DNA of 64,000 nt from Tridacna crocea (GCA_943736015.1 OX031065.1:503501-567500); one strand, 5' to 3'; positions 18,141 through 29,924 are shown, counted from the first letter of the stretch. Program-made: numbers and translations. Notes: generated by a model not told the origin, from the sequence alone.

Positions 18141-19255
18141 TTATATGTAAAGAATTATGTTGATGATGTTACGAACCAGGCGTAACTAGAAAGTAGAAGC
18201 CAGCAACAAACGATAACAATTAACAAAATTTATTAACAAAATATCAAATAATCAGTGACAATATTACAATAGTACAAAACAATACCTTAGACGTTAAATT
18301 CAAAAGACAAATTATTCCAGTCTTAATTCCAGTCTGATCCTGATCCAAACTGAATGTAATCCAAGCACACGAAATAATCCTCACTTTAGTCTGGTCTGAT
18401 CCTAATCCAAACTGAATGTAATCCAAGCACTAATTATATGACACAAACACAAAATAATCCCCACTGTAGTCTGGCAATCATGTATTAACTAGTGAACGCC
18501 GAGATGTAAAGAGCTTTTCCTTTTATAATAACAGAGAAACTTCCAGAAAATTCATGTAAAAATTAGTTGCATAATTTCTAGTAATCAGACTGTAAAAGGC
18601 CCGGAAACTTCCAGAACAATATTCCACAAAAGAGAATCCAGTTCTAAAAATAGCAACAGGGGAAAACCATTCAAAATAAATACACACATGAACAAAGCTA
18701 GGAATAACTGGGTATGTACATAACAATGACTGAATAATGATTCATAAACTGCCTATGCAAATTCATGCATCTAGACCATTCAAACACGTGTTGTGTTTAT
18801 CATTCTCGTACTTCAAACAGAAAATATTTTTCATAATTTGTGCTTACGTGTGGGCTGCACTTACGACAAAAGCACGAAAAATATCAAAAGCTATGCAGAA
18901 TTATTTTCAGAATTGAGACAGACTAATGTTAAACAGCATTTTTCTAACCTGACCATATCAGTCCTTTGTATTTTCATACATGCGGTCATATTCCATCCAA
19001 CAAAGGAACTAAATTTTGGACGGAAACAAAATTTACGTCCTTACGAATTATTTACAGAAAGCTAAACATTTTGAAAGGGAACCCTCTTGAATCGGTGCCG
19101 AGTAACATAGTCAGAGCCGGTCCACATAATCAGAGCCCTTCTTTATTTTTATCGATTCTTGTGCTTTTCTTTTCAATTTTTGACCAGTAGTGAACGTAAC
19201 ATTTCAGGACATTAAATCGCGGTTTTGGGATAGTAAGACTTTCTCTTACTCGCCA
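18141..19255. other. No recognised gene; short direct repeats
   Basis: TCTGATCCTGATCCAAACTG and AATGTAATCCAAGCAC are repeated between 18330 and 18430. The rest shows nothing I can name. Confidence 0.4.
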
Positions 19256-19769
19256 ATTAAATGGCAATAACAGACTGAATTTATCTACGAGACGTATTAT
19301 TTTGGCTACGGTCAACCCACGCCACAAATGATTCAGTCGACATCGTACACCTTTCCAACTTTCCGTAGTGCAGAAAGCACGTTGAAAGACCAGAGGATCG
19401 AATGACATTCTCCTTTTTTTGAATTTCAAAGACATAAGAACACATAATTACAAATATTGACATGCCTACCTGTTTTGGGATTGTTTTTCAGCCGACATCT
19501 TCAGAAACGGAAGACCAACACAACATTTTCTCGTCGGAGCCATTGGCTCTGAATATGAAGTTTCCTACCCGTGCCAATGGTGCCCTGACCATGTGACTTG
19601 TGAAGACTGACCAACTTTGAGCGGTTCACTGTAGCAATTATGTATTTGCAACTTTGTTTGGTGTTCAACGCCGTTGTCAATTAGGATGTTTCAGTAATAT
19701 AGACTGGTGCAACTGTCTATGCTTTCCTAGAGTTTTCTCTTGTCATTACTCTGCACAATATTCTTTACA

Positions 19770-20217
19770 TGCTACTGTGTGCTTTTCCTTGATTCGGAAA
19801 GTTATACATACACGGGAAGGTGCTTATATACAAAAGCAATTTAACCCTTAGCCTACAAAACGCTGCTTTTAAAAATAAATTGGTTCTCAGATCATTGTAA
19901 ACATTGCATTCTAATAAAACATGTGACTCATCCTCGACTGCTGTACAAAAAGGGGCATTTACGTTCATTCAATTTCAGGTTCTCAAAGCGGCCAGTTTCT
20001 ATTCGTATAGGAGCTACCCCACATCTAAATTTACAAAGCGCTGATCTATGACTTGGCGGTAGAATCGATTTACAATATTCTTCTGTTTTAAATTCGTGTT
20101 TAAAAGTTCTATATGTACGTAATTTGTTACGACCCTTTCCGGATGTACCGATAGTACTATTCAGTGTTACCTGCATGTTACCGAATGAACTACCGAGGCT
20201 TCGTCCGGGGTAATAGA
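19770..20217 (-). pseudogene. LINE retrotransposon remnant, C-terminal end of the reverse-transcriptase protein
   Basis: Minus-strand frames read RNKLRTYRTFKHEFKTEEYC, then HRSALCKFRCGVAPIRIETG and, after a frame change near 19950, VEDESHVLLECNVYNDLR. This is the C-terminal region of many invertebrate LINE ORF2-like proteins, ending in a C..C-H-C type zinc motif. The zinc motif is split by the frame change and there is no RT catalytic domain, so the copy is dead. Its upstream part is cut off by the MITE at 20218-20446. Confidence 0.65.
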
Positions 20218-20446
20218 TTAACCCTTTACTCCATAGATACTCATTTCTACGCATTGCTTGTAGGAGCCTTTGGAAAACATTATGGCACAAGGTGAAATTG
20301 CTCGTGACGAGCAATTTCACCTTTTGCCACAATGTTTTCTACACTATCAGAAGTTGTCACATACACATAAGAAACGACTTCATCCTTGCTGTTATTTAGG
20401 GTCAATAAGAGATACTATAGAAATGCCTTATGGGGTAAGGGGTTAA
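20218..20446. mobile_element. TTAA MITE, GAGCAATTTC-core subfamily
   Basis: TTAACCCTTTACTCCATAGA to GGGGTAAGGGGTTAA. The core is GAAATTGCTCGTGACGAGCA in place of the usual TGCTGGTTACCAGCA, with the same outer stem sequence. Confidence 0.75.
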
Positions 20447-20535
20447 TGAATCCTGTCACAAAAACTACCATCGATCATTCGGGGGAGGGGTGGGGGGGAG
20501 GAAATACCAAAAGTTGAGTATGCAAACCCAACGGT

Positions 20536-20764
20536 TTAACCCTTTACCAGACGACAAAATTTTAGCGTTGATGGAATTAAAAACATTTGCAGACGACAAT
20601 ATCAGTGTCGCACAAAAGGTGCAATTTCTCTATGACAGGGTAGAAAATATTGTGGAAAAAGGAGAAAATGCTGGTTACCAGCATTTTCTCCTTTTCCCAC
20701 CATGTTTTCAATAGGCTTCTTTCTCAGGATCGTTAAAAGTCGGCTATGTATGGTAATGGGTTAA
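20536..20764 (+). mobile_element. TTAA-flanked palindromic MITE
   Basis: TTAACCCTTTACCAGACGAC to TATGGTAATGGGTTAA, core TGCTGGTTACCAGCA. One of the best-preserved copies. Confidence 0.8.
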
Positions 20765-20820
20765 ACTCGTGCATGTTCCTGACTCAGCAACTGAACCCAG
20801 CGTTAAGTTTGCACTGGGTA

Positions 20821-21048
20821 TTAATTCATTACCAAACGACAATATTTTAGGCTAGTCCAAATCGAAGCATTTCCAGACAACAAAATACAAGTGACTGAAA
20901 ACTGAAAAAAAAGGTTTTTGAAGGGTAGAAAACATTGTGGGAAAAGGAGAGAATGCTGGTTACCAGCATTTCTCCTTTTCCCACGATGTTTTCTAAAGGC
21001 TTCTTTCTTAGGGTCGTCAAAAGTAGGGATTGTGTGGTAATGGGTTAA
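20821..21048 (+). mobile_element. TTAA-flanked palindromic MITE
   Basis: TTAATTCATTACCAAACGAC to TGTGGTAATGGGTTAA, core TGCTGGTTACCAGCA. Confidence 0.75.
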
Positions 21049-21199
21049 TTCTTCACAAACCCTGACATTTACTTTTTTCTTTTTTCTTTTTCAAATTTTT
21101 CACATAAAATTTCACCTGATACGCTCTGAATACTTAGGCAAAATTTTCGTATTACCTTTTAAGCACAATTTTATGTTATTACAACTCTGAGGAGAAAGG

Positions 21200-21545
21200 C
21201 GTTTTTATATCATTGTTGGAAAGAAGCAAATGCTGGTAACCAGCATTTTCTCCTTTTCTCTCAATGTTTTGTAATCTTCCAAAAGTAAAAAAATCATCAT
21301 AGGGCTAAACTTAATAACTCCATTATTGAGGAGTCTAGAATTTTGCTGTCTGGCACAAATTGAAAGCATTCACAGATAATAAATCAAATGTGACTCAAAT
21401 AGTGATATTTATCTCTGAAAGGCTAGAAAACATTGTGGGAAAAGGAGAAAATGCTGGTTACCAGCATTTTCTTCTTTTCCCGCAATGTTTTCCAAAACCT
21501 TCTTCCTTAGGATCGTTAAAACTTGAGATTGTTTGGTTAACACAT
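21200..21545 (+). mobile_element. Two TTAA MITE fragments
   Basis: A core fragment (21200-21280) precedes a nearly complete copy lacking its left end (21345-21543) and ending in GATTGTTTGGTTAA. Confidence 0.55.
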
Positions 21546-21556
21546 ATGACGAATGT

Positions 21557-22203
21557 AACCCTTTACCAGACGACAAAGTTTAAAGGTGGGTATTTAGAAT
21601 TTTCACATGACACCAAACTAAAAAATATATATATCATCGAAATTTATGTGAAAAAACAATACAGATCATCAATGATTAAGAATCATAAAACTACAAAAAA
21701 ATTTTTTTTTGGTGGTATTCCCTTAACAGGCTACGTAGCCACTTAAGCTATTTTTAGATTTCGCGCCAAAAATCAATAAAGCATTGTGGGAATGTCAAGT
21801 GACTTGCACGTGACTAATAACGCTTAAATTCCATAACAAAACAAACATGTAATAATTATTTTCCATAATGTCTTCTTTGGACCCTATGTTTGAAACTCAA
21901 TCTGTGTCTTCCTGTATGTAGATGAGTGAATTGATCATCTAAAAATAGAACGTGTCTCCCGTCCGTGTCGACCTGGGCTGTAGTAAATCTCTAATTTCTC
22001 GTGTTGTCAGACAGTGTTCGACTACTGGCGTTTTATGAATGAAAATTAAAAGGCTTTGGGAGTAAAAGGATGATTTTTTTGCGCTTTTGTACAATTTTCG
22101 TCCCAAAATCTGAAGGGCCACCTTTAAGAACAGAACATATACTTTATTAGACAAGTACAACATACATAGTCTTGTTTACATACATTGTATATAATAAGCA
22201 AGG

Positions 22204-22238
<35 letters not shown>

Positions 22239-22328
22239 TACCAGCTTATTCTTTTTTCCCACAATGTTTTCAATGGCTTCTTTTCCAGGAGCGTTAAAAG
22301 TCGGCATTGTGTGGTAAAGGGTTAAAAC
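21557..22328 (+). mobile_element. TTAA MITE split by a 550-bp element and a CT microsatellite
   Basis: The left end TAACCCTTTACCAGACGACA (21557) breaks at 21580 where the GGTGGGTATTT element begins. The right end, from TTACCAGC (22239) to GTGTGGTAAAGGGTTAA (22325), resumes after it and after a (CT)n run at 22204-22238. Confidence 0.6.
21581..22133 (-). mobile_element. ~550-bp inverted-repeat element, TAAAGGTGG family
   Basis: Ends TAAAGGTGGGTATTTAGA and GGGCCACCTTTAAG. Related copies on the other strand at 24699-25242 and 40158-40716. No transposase is encoded. Confidence 0.65.
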
Positions 22329-22389
22329 AAGTTATTCAGTAACAGACGCCCAAAGTCATATCAAAAAGTATTACAGTCTGGAGAAACTT

Positions 22390-23010
22390 GTTTTTGTGGT
22401 ATTTGTCGAAGACAATACCACTATGAGTTCAAGATTGAATTTTGATAACCATGTATCTTATTTTGTGCAAAGCCGAAGGAAATAAACCCAGGTAATCTCT
22501 TTTTTTTTCGGGCAAATGAGTTTTTCGGCTGAACTCAGATATGTTATTTGAAATGGCATATTGAAATACACTGGGCGAGGCCATCGATCGTTGAGATACT
22601 TATTTTTGATTGAAAATAGCTTCTCTCGCTCATAGCTTTTTATTGGTGCAATGATATAAATATGCCTACTGAGCATGGGCTTTTCGTTCCTAAACCAATT
22701 TGTCCCATGGCTTGTTCGTCCTATGATTGCGCGCTACTCCTTTCGATTGCTCATGAAAATTTATGGATCGAAGTAATTGATTGTAATGTTGGAAATTGAA
22801 TTTAAAAATTTAAAGATATTTCAAAATTATAGTTTTAAGGTACATGAGTACTCTCCCTTTAACCGAAAAGGCATTCATTTACTTTTTGGGTTGACTTTTA
22901 GGCCAATATTTGAACAATATTTTTTTTTCTTTCAAACTATTAATTCCACATAATGGGTTTCCTTGACAAATACCACTTCAGCGTTCTCAACGCTTTGATT
23001 TAGACTTGAT
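22390..23010. mobile_element. ~610-bp element, GTGGTATTTGTC family
   Basis: TTGTGGTATTTGTCGAAGAC at the left and GACAAATACCACTTCAGCG followed by TTCTCAACGCTTTGA at the right. Full-length relatives at 43122-43727 and, inverted, 51222-51797; a partial relative at 49460-50070. Confidence 0.6.
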
Positions 23011-23215
23011 GCTGGCTTACGTCAAATGTTTATGCGAATTTCGCAGCTTTCATGAAAGGCTGGTCTCAAACCCAGAATTTTAACAACCCAGTGAAAGGAG
23101 CCTTTTATATCTTTTTTTCTTTATTAAAGAGAAAAAAATGCAGACCAGAATGTTATTCTTTTCTTACAATATTTTCTTTATTTCCTAGAATGAAATTTCA
23201 AGTTTTGAGTTACGG

Positions 23216-23427
23216 TTAACCCTTACGCTGCGAAACGCGACTAATTGACCTTTTGCGGACAGCGTAGATCAAGATCAGACTGCACAGAACGTGCAGTCTG
23301 ATCTTGGATCTACACTGTCCGATACGGAAATACCTTTCCAAGAAACATACCTTTGAATTGACAATATTTTTGTTTTTATTATCAAAGTAAGAATTTTATT
23401 TTAGTTATTTAGCAGGATAAGGTTTAA
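23216..23427. mobile_element. TTAA MITE family 2 (GATCAGACTGCAC palindrome)
   Basis: Begins TTAACCCTTACGCTGCGAAA, contains CAAGATCAGACTGCACAGAA and its inverted arm, and ends AGGATAAGGTTTAA. It has the same TTAA/CCC style of end as the main MITE family but an unrelated interior. Confidence 0.6.
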
Positions 23428-23535
23428 GACTGGTCTGCAAGAATTGTTGTCGATTCGAAAAAATCTAGAACTTTTTTCGCAAAAGACTAAATGTGACTAA
23501 ATGGGGAAAGAAGCCATGCTCTGTGACAAAGGGAT

Positions 23536-23764
23536 TTAACTCTTTACAAAACAGTACCGACTTTTAACGACCCAGAGAAAGAAGCCTTTTGAAAATACTG
23601 TGGGAAAAGGAGAAAATGCTGGTAACCAGCATTTTCTCCTTTTCCCACAAGGTTTTCTATCCTTCCCAAACCAAATTTTAATTTTTCAGTCACCTATATT
23701 TTGACGTCTGCAAATGCTTTCGATTTTGACAAGCCTAAAATATTGCCGTTTGGTAATAAATTAA
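23536..23764 (-). mobile_element. TTAA-flanked palindromic MITE
   Basis: TTAACTCTTTACAAAACAGT to CCGTTTGGTAATAAATTAA, core TGCTGGTAACCAGCA. Confidence 0.75.
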
Positions 23765-23882
23765 TGCATATACAAAAAGTGACGACTCGTATCAGTCTGC
23801 GCGGACCTGGACCGAAAATTTTGGTCTTGGTCAATTTTCAATTTCCTGCATGTCGAAGGACCAGACTACATTCAATCGGTTG

Positions 23883-24017
23883 CTTAACCCTTTACTCCAT
23901 AGATACTCATTTTGACGTATAAACAATAGCTTTTGAAAACATTGTGGGTAAAGGAGAAATTGCTCGTAATGAGCAATTTCTCCTTTTTCAACAATGTTTT
24001 CCACTCAATCGGATGTT
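23883..24017. mobile_element. TTAA MITE, GAGCAATTTC-core subfamily, interrupted by a SINE
   Basis: TTAACCCTTTACTCCATAGA and the core GAAATTGCTCGTAATGAGCA are present; the right half stops where the SINE at 24018 begins. Confidence 0.6.
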
Positions 24018-24233
24018 TGTATTCTTACGAACAAAGTCCGTAACAAAGAAACAAATGAATAAATGCATGGCAGAAATAAGGGTCCGAGCGGGATTCGAAC
24101 CCCGGAACTCCCGGACGCAAGGCCAATACCCTAACCACTGAGCCAAAGAGATATCTCTCTGACGCAGTAGCCAGGTATTGTATTTAAATCGGGAGAATGC
24201 CATGCAGGAAGGAGTGGTCTCCCGTAACAGTAT
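24018..24233 (-). mobile_element. tRNA-derived SINE, family A
   Basis: On the minus strand: a ~80-bp lead (TGTTACGGGAGACCACTCC), box A-like TGGCTCAGTGGTTAGGGTAT, box B-like GGGTTCGAATCCCGCTC, then a tail ending TTACGGACTTTGTTCGTAAG. A near-identical copy is at 49017-49223 and a decayed one at 28793-28949. Confidence 0.7.
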
Positions 24234-24304
24234 CCTCATTTGTCCATATTTTTGACATCGTATATTTATTTGCTCAAATCCAGGAAACAACAATTACATT
24301 CAAA

Positions 24305-24632
24305 TTCGCCGAGCCCCGGTAGCTTAGTCGGCAGCGTGCAGGACTTGAGAACACGGGGTCAAGGGTTCGATCCCTGGGTACCATCCCTAGCTCGGCCAAT
24401 TTCTTTCTGAGGATTGATGATAGTCACTGCGACAGGATTCATTCCTCTTCCACCGCTGACCTTTGTTTCGATAATGATTTTGTGGGAAAGCAGCCGGTGG
24501 CTTGGAAAGAAAATTTTGCGAAGTACTTGTAAAAGAAATGCTAGGAGAGCATGAATAGGTGCACTGGCTGCTGCGTTATAACTAAAATAATGTTTAAAAA
24601 GGCGTTAAACACCACAAAATCAATCCATCATA
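24305..24632 (+). mobile_element. Molluscan-type tRNA-derived SINE, family B
   Basis: The head GGTAGCTTAGTCGGCAGCGT with box B GGGTTCGATCCCTGGGTA is followed by the body GCAGCCGGTGGCTTGG and the tail AAAAGGCGTTAAACACCAC, the tail known from widespread molluscan SINEs. Fragments of the same body occur near 44440, 44640, 51990-52135 and 62790-62860. Confidence 0.75.
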
Positions 24633-24698
24633 TATTCAAATTCGATGTGTGTTATTTACGGAATTACGTTAGGGCCATCACCTTTGAAATTGTTGATT

Positions 24699-25242
24699 TT
24701 AAAGGTGGCCCTTCAGAATTCTAGACGAAAATTTTACAAAAATACAAAGATATCATCCTTATACTCCCAAAGCCTTATAATCGTCATTCATAAAACCCCA
24801 GTAGTTCAAAACCATCCAACACAAGAAAAGAGAGATTTACTACGGCCAAGGTCGACATCGACGGGAAACACGTTCTATTATTACATGAACAACTGGCTTA
24901 TTTACATACCGGAAATACACAGACGAAGCTTCAAACATAGCGTCCGAAGAAGATATTATGAAAAATAATTACATGTTTGTTATGAAATGGAATTTAAGCG
25001 TCATTAGTCACGTGCCAGTCACTTAACATTCCCACAATGCATTTTTTTAATTTTTGGTGCGAAATCTAAAAATAGCTTAAGAGGCTATGTAGCCTTTTAA
25101 GGGAACACCATCAAAAAACTTTTTGGTAATTTTATTAAACTTAATTATTAATGATTTGTATTATTTTTTCATATAAATTTCAGTTATATATATATATATA
25201 TTGATTTGGTTTGATGTGAAAAATCTAAGTACCCACCTTTAA
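24699..25242 (+). mobile_element. ~550-bp inverted-repeat element, TAAAGGTGG family
   Basis: TTTAAAGGTGGCCCTTCAGA at the left, GTACCCACCTTTAAA at the right, and a (TA)n run at 25187-25201. Interior matches the copy at 40158-40716. Confidence 0.7.
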
Positions 25243-25418
25243 ACGGGATGCTCGATAGTACAATGGCGATAACGCGAAATCTCGACGACGCCAAAGCGAC
25301 TGCACGATGATGAAAAACACGATATGGCCTGCTCTACGCCAAAAGGGACTTTCGGACATTTGCGTCAAGTTTCGCAAGTCCGCGTAGGCTAATCCGAAAC
25401 GACACTTTCCGTTTTTAA

Positions 25419-25787
25419 GGTAAGACCTTTCTAATGGAAAACAGCTATTTCCACCAAAATATCATCCTGCAAAATTAGCTATAATTAAAAATGAGTATTA
25501 TTGAACTATTTTACCCAATTCATTTTTTCCATTTTTTCCTTCTTTGAATTATCATTTATAAATCTAAAACCACCATATTCTCAATTCAAAAAAGATAATA
25601 ATTATCTCCCTTTTTAGAAAACTAACTGAAAAGTATCAAAAAATAATTTCAAGATAGACATAAACGGAATTTCTGATCCGTTAGAAATGTGCAAAAATAT
25701 TATTTCTGCATAAATCCTTATTTATCCTTATTTATCAACCAATTAGAATTTTCACCGGAAGTGCTATACACAGGTCTTACCTTAATG
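25419..25787. mobile_element. ~370-bp inverted-repeat element, AAGGTAAGACCT family
   Basis: Bounded by AAGGTAAGACCT and AGGTCTTACCTT. The interior is very AT-rich. Other copies at 32740-33112 (inverted) and 35950-39930 (split by a nested cluster). Confidence 0.7.
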
Positions 25788-26012
25788 TGATTTTTCTGTT
25801 TTGCGCAAGTCTTCTATAGCACAAAATCTAATGTAGTCGTAAAGTGCCATCTCAGACTATTTATCTATTTATTTAAGTTGATGCTATTTCTGTCTTTCTA
25901 AAGCTGATACTCTATTTCGATGCCTTTATACTCTTCCAATACTTTCCTCGGGATTTTTTGACGTCATTCACAAAACCATTTTTGTTTTAAAACGCAAAGT
26001 TTGTTTGTCTTT

Positions 26013-26240
26013 TTAACCCTTTCCCAAACGACAAATTTTGGACTCTTCCAAACCGAAAGAGTTTGCAGACGACAACTCTAGAGTTGGAGAAAATGCCAGA
26101 AAGTTCTCAAAAAGGCTAGAAAACACTGTGGGAAAAGGAGAAATTGCTCGTTATGAGCAATTTCTTCTTTTCCCACGGTGTTTTCACAAGACTTTTACTC
26201 CAGACACGTAAAAACCAGGACTTGTTTGGGAAAGTGTTAA
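26013..26240 (+). mobile_element. TTAA MITE, GAGCAATTTC-core subfamily
   Basis: TTAACCCTTTCCCAAACGAC to TTTGGGAAAGTGTTAA with core GAAATTGCTCGTTATGAGCA. The outer parts match the main family while the core matches the other subfamily. Confidence 0.75.
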
Positions 26241-26344
26241 TACATCTATGCCAAATGCATTAAAGGCACAAACTGCACCATTTTACTAGTTCCTGAAAAA
26301 TTACGAGCTTGAAAGTCCCCGCAAGAAAAAGAAAAGAAAAAAAA

Positions 26345-26535
26345 CGTTCCTAAAAACATTGTGGGAATAGAAAAAAATGCTGGTTACCAGCATTTTCTTC
26401 TTTTCATTCTGCGTTTCTTCTCCGATACCGGCAATTTCTATCTTCTTACTAATTTGTCGTCTGAAAATACTTTCATTTTTTTTTTTTGAAAAGTCTTGAA
26501 TTTTTTGGTTTGGTGGTTTGGTAAAATCTTAACAA
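26345..26535 (-). mobile_element. Degraded TTAA MITE
   Basis: Core ATGCTGGTTACCAGCATTTT, then TTTGTCGTCTGAAAATACTT and a poly-T expansion; ends near GGTAAAATCTTAA. Confidence 0.55.
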
Positions 26536-26904
26536 GGATCGCTGATTTGTTTATCAATACATTCATTGTTCTATATTTGGGTAATTTCCAAATTAATTTT
26601 TCCAAAAAATAAAATAAATAGATTAATTGATAAAACAAAGATAACTAATATCGTATCTTTTCCGAAATTATAAATCGTAAATAAAATTTTCAAAGAATTC
26701 TAATTTTAAAAATTCTTACCTGCGTCATTGCTGCGAATCAATTTTCTTTCGCTGTTTTTAGAATGGTTCACAACTGTTTTCAGACTAACAGATTTTCTTT
26801 GGGCTGTTTACGGGCTTGCAACCTTGACATAATTCTAATTGTCGGGGTGTATTCAGGTATAACATCGCAACTGTCAAGTTACCTGTAACTGCCACGCTAT
26901 TCTG

Positions 26905-27328
26905 ACTTTGAACACCCATGAGAAAGAAGCCTTTTGAAAACATTGCGGGAAAAGGAAAAATGCTGGTAACCAGCATTTTTCATTTTCCCCACAAGTTTTC
27001 CAGCCTACCAAAACAGATTTCAAATTTTCAATCCTTATTTTGTCATTTGCAAATGCTTTCAATTTGGACCAGTCTATATTTATTTTCATGTGGTAAAGAA
27101 TTAACAGTTTACCAAACGACAAACTGTTTCACTTTTCCAAATTAAAAGCATGCACAGACGATATTTTGAATTCGACTTGTATTTGTCTTTAAAACATTGA
27201 AAGAAATATATTTTGAGGAGGATAGAAAAAATGCAGTTACCAGTATTTTCGTCTTATTCCACAATGTTTTCGAAACCTTTCTTTTTCATGGTCGTTAAAA
27301 TTCTGGACTATAGGGTAAAGGTTACGAA
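26905..27328. mobile_element. Two adjoining TTAA MITEs sharing one TTAA
   Basis: A minus-oriented copy ends GTGGTAAAGAATTAA at about 27105, and a plus-oriented, diverged copy starts in the same TTAA (TTAACAGTTTACCAAACGAC) and runs to GGGTAAAGGTTA near 27328. A further core fragment lies at 27415-27490. Confidence 0.6.
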
Positions 27329-27519
27329 TTACAAAATTTCATAAATAACCAAATTTGAAAACAACTACATATATGTCAGTCAAATGATGGGATATTCATG
27401 TAAAATGGAAAACAAACCATTGTGGAAAAAGGAGAAAATGTTGGTTACCAGCTTTTTCTCCTTTTCCCACAATGTTTTCGAAAGTCTTCCATCTCAGCGA
27501 CTTGACAACCCATTTTTTC

Positions 27520-27665
27520 AACAACCGACTTGATCATGAGGTAGACCCGTCCTTGTGCATACAAAAAATGAGGAATTGCGACTGCGGACTGCGCAGGCTG
27601 ACCTGAGTCGATACTTTTTGACGATGCATCAAGCCCCCTTTTTACAGAGCATGGCTTATTTATAA
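27520..27665. repeat. CAGGTCAGCCTGCGCA palindrome element
   Basis: GACTGCGCAGGCTGACCTGA followed by GTCGATACTTTTTGACGATG and CATCAAGCCCCCTTTTT. The left palindrome arm is lost. Related copies with both arms: 30088-30185 and 54900-55160. Confidence 0.5.
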
Positions 27666-27677
27666 GTTATTAATGTG

Positions 27678-27906
27678 TTAACCCTTTCCCAAACGGCAAA
27701 TTTTGAACCTGACCAAATTGAAAGCATTTTGCGGGTGACAAATAAACAGTTACTAAAAAGATGATTTTTCTATATGGCAGGGTAGAAAACATTGAGGGAA
27801 AAGGAGAAAATGCTGGTTACCAGCATTTTCTCCTTTTCCCACAATGTTTTCAAAAGGATTCTATTCCCGACCCGTAAAAACCAGGGATTGTTTGGGAAAG
27901 GGTTAA
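27678..27906 (+). mobile_element. TTAA-flanked palindromic MITE
   Basis: TTAACCCTTTCCCAAACGGC to TTTGGGAAAGGGTTAA, core TGCTGGTTACCAGCA. Closely similar to the copy at 6665-6916. Confidence 0.8.
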
Positions 27907-28273
27907 AGAGGTAAATTTAAACTGTTTTGCGTTTCTGCAGTCAACCCCTGCAGGAAAAACTGACGGACAAACAGAGGAAAAAGTAGCAAGCACCTGCTCC
28001 TTTTCTGGATTGTTTTCCTAACCGAAAAAAAATTACATTTTCCCTGCATGTACTCCTTCTTTTTGTATAATTGTTGCAATTTGGGTCTCGTAAAAAATCA
28101 GACTATATAGACGCAGGCTAAGTTTTCCCATTTCAAAAAAAAAACCCGACACGACTGAAAGACCATAAATCAGGATAGAAGATCATTGTTGATAAGACAA
28201 TTACTGAACGGATATATCAATACCTTTGTATTATATTGAAATTACGATCAAACTTCTATTGTTTATAATTCGG

Positions 28274-28650
28274 TTAACCCTTTACTAAACAATCACTGGT
28301 TTTTTACGACCCTGAGAAAGAAGCCTTTTGAAAATGTTGTGGGAAAAGAAGAAAATGCTGGTAACCACAATGTTTTCTACCGTGCTGGAAACGAATTTCA
28401 ATTTTTGAAATACGTTTATTTTTTCGTCTGCAAGTGGTTTCAATTTTGACCTGTAATTTTAGACTCCTTTAAAATGGAAGCATTTGCAGACGACAAAAGA
28501 AATGTTCCCCAAATGGTGGAACTTGTCTCTGAAATGATTTAGGAAAATTTTGGGGAAAAAAAATGAGAAAATGCTGGTCACCTGCATTCTCTTCTTTTAG
28601 CACAACGTTTTAAAAAGCTGTATCCTTCAGGTTTATTGAGTAGGAGGGTA
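28274..28650. mobile_element. Composite of two degraded TTAA MITEs
   Basis: A minus-oriented copy with half its core deleted (28274-28450) is joined to a plus-oriented copy with core AAATGCTGGTCACCTGCATT (28465-28650). Confidence 0.5.
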
Positions 28651-29307
28651 GCTCTTTCATGCCGAAATATTATTAACCATTCTTTGGCGAAAGGGGTTTT
28701 CATGCATTGTGCCGAGTAAAACTATTACACAACACGTCATTCGGCATACCTCGGACGATGGGAGCCATCAAGTCTTTCGGCTGTATCCCGTAGCTTGATA
28801 TTCTTACCAACATTGTCCGTAACAAAGAAACAGTAAATGCATAGCTCATATACAAAGCGCATCTAGCGAGATTCGAAATCTTGAAGGGAGCAGCTGTTAG
28901 GTATTGTCGCGACGAAGCTATGCATGAAGAAGTGGTCTCCCGTAACAATATGCACCTACACGGTACATTTTATCGCCGGATATACGCCGGTTTACCCATC
29001 CGAAAATTGTAATCCTCCTCGTAAAAACGAAAACTTGAGTCTTAATTTTTCTATCGAAATCTTTATAAGTATATTTCAGATGACAAACAGTAATAGAAGT
29101 GAATAATTTCATCGAGGTTGTTTATGTCGGTTGCTAAACGACTGGCAATGGCTCCGCCGTGTATAACATCACGTGATTGACTGTTCAAATGGACACAATC
29201 GTTATACAGACAAGGTCAGATGTATGTACGGATTCGGCGGAGCTGTAACGAGTGCTTCCACATTAGTGTAAACATATATGAATTTATTTTACATTGACTG
29301 AGAAACA

Positions 29308-29556
29308 ATGGGCGTATTCATTTCGCTACTCCGAACACTCCGAACATGTTTTTGGTCAATGGAATATTTCGGAACACTGTGCCGTGTTCCTCAGAACATG
29401 TTCTGACTATTCTAATCCAATCGAGGTGCAGAGCACCTGCTGAACGGTTGCTAGGTGATACAAGATGGCTGAAAGACGCACAATTCTTCGTGGCAAAATT
29501 CATAATTGTTCTTTTTTACAATATGAATACCATAAATAGGGGCATAATAGACTAGT

Positions 29557-29603
<47 letters not shown>

Positions 29604-29829
29604 GTAATCATATCCTCAACTAACACAGCTAGTACAGTAGCTCTTGCGAAAGCCATCATGCCAATGTACTTTCATTTCGATATGGTTTAGAATAATGTTC
29701 CGAATGTGCTTCATTCAGAGCCTACTTCCGGAACAGTGTATTGCGTTCTGAAATATTCCTTTCGCACGTTCCAGAACAGCACTCCAGAACACAGAAGATT
29801 GTGCCAGAACAGGTGAAAGGAATACGCCC
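29308..29829. mobile_element. ~520-bp inverted-repeat element, GGGCGTATTC family
   Basis: TGGGCGTATTCATTTC at the left and GAAAGGAATACGCCCA at the right, with further paired blocks (GGAACACTGTGCCGTGTTC / CCGGAACAGTGTATTGCG). A (TC)n run at 29557-29599 lies in the middle. The reading frame starting ATGGCTGAAAGACGC at 29464 is short and has no recognisable product. Confidence 0.55.
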
Positions 29830-29924
29830 AAGTTCTTATACAAATCATTCTCGATTCTGCTTCCTGAGAACTACACTAGTACCTGCGCCGAATGTGTGGA
29901 CCAATGAACAATTCCAAAGATTGA

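Larger units (their letters stand above)
16037..19572. mobile_element. 3.5-kb element with ~316-bp terminal inverted repeats
   Basis: 16037-16352 and 19256-19572 are inverted copies: CACGGGTAGGAAACTTCATA at the left corresponds to CCTACCCGTG at the right, and the arms share the GGTTGACCGTAGCCAAAATA block at their inner ends. The interior has no long frame and carries other repeats, so it is a dead or non-autonomous element. It could instead be two inverted solo repeats flanking unrelated DNA. Confidence 0.55.

Noticed and set aside
24075..24150. Possible tRNA gene (box A and box B on the minus strand)
   Set aside because: It is part of a repeated SINE with identical flanks at 49 kb, and no clean cloverleaf was found.
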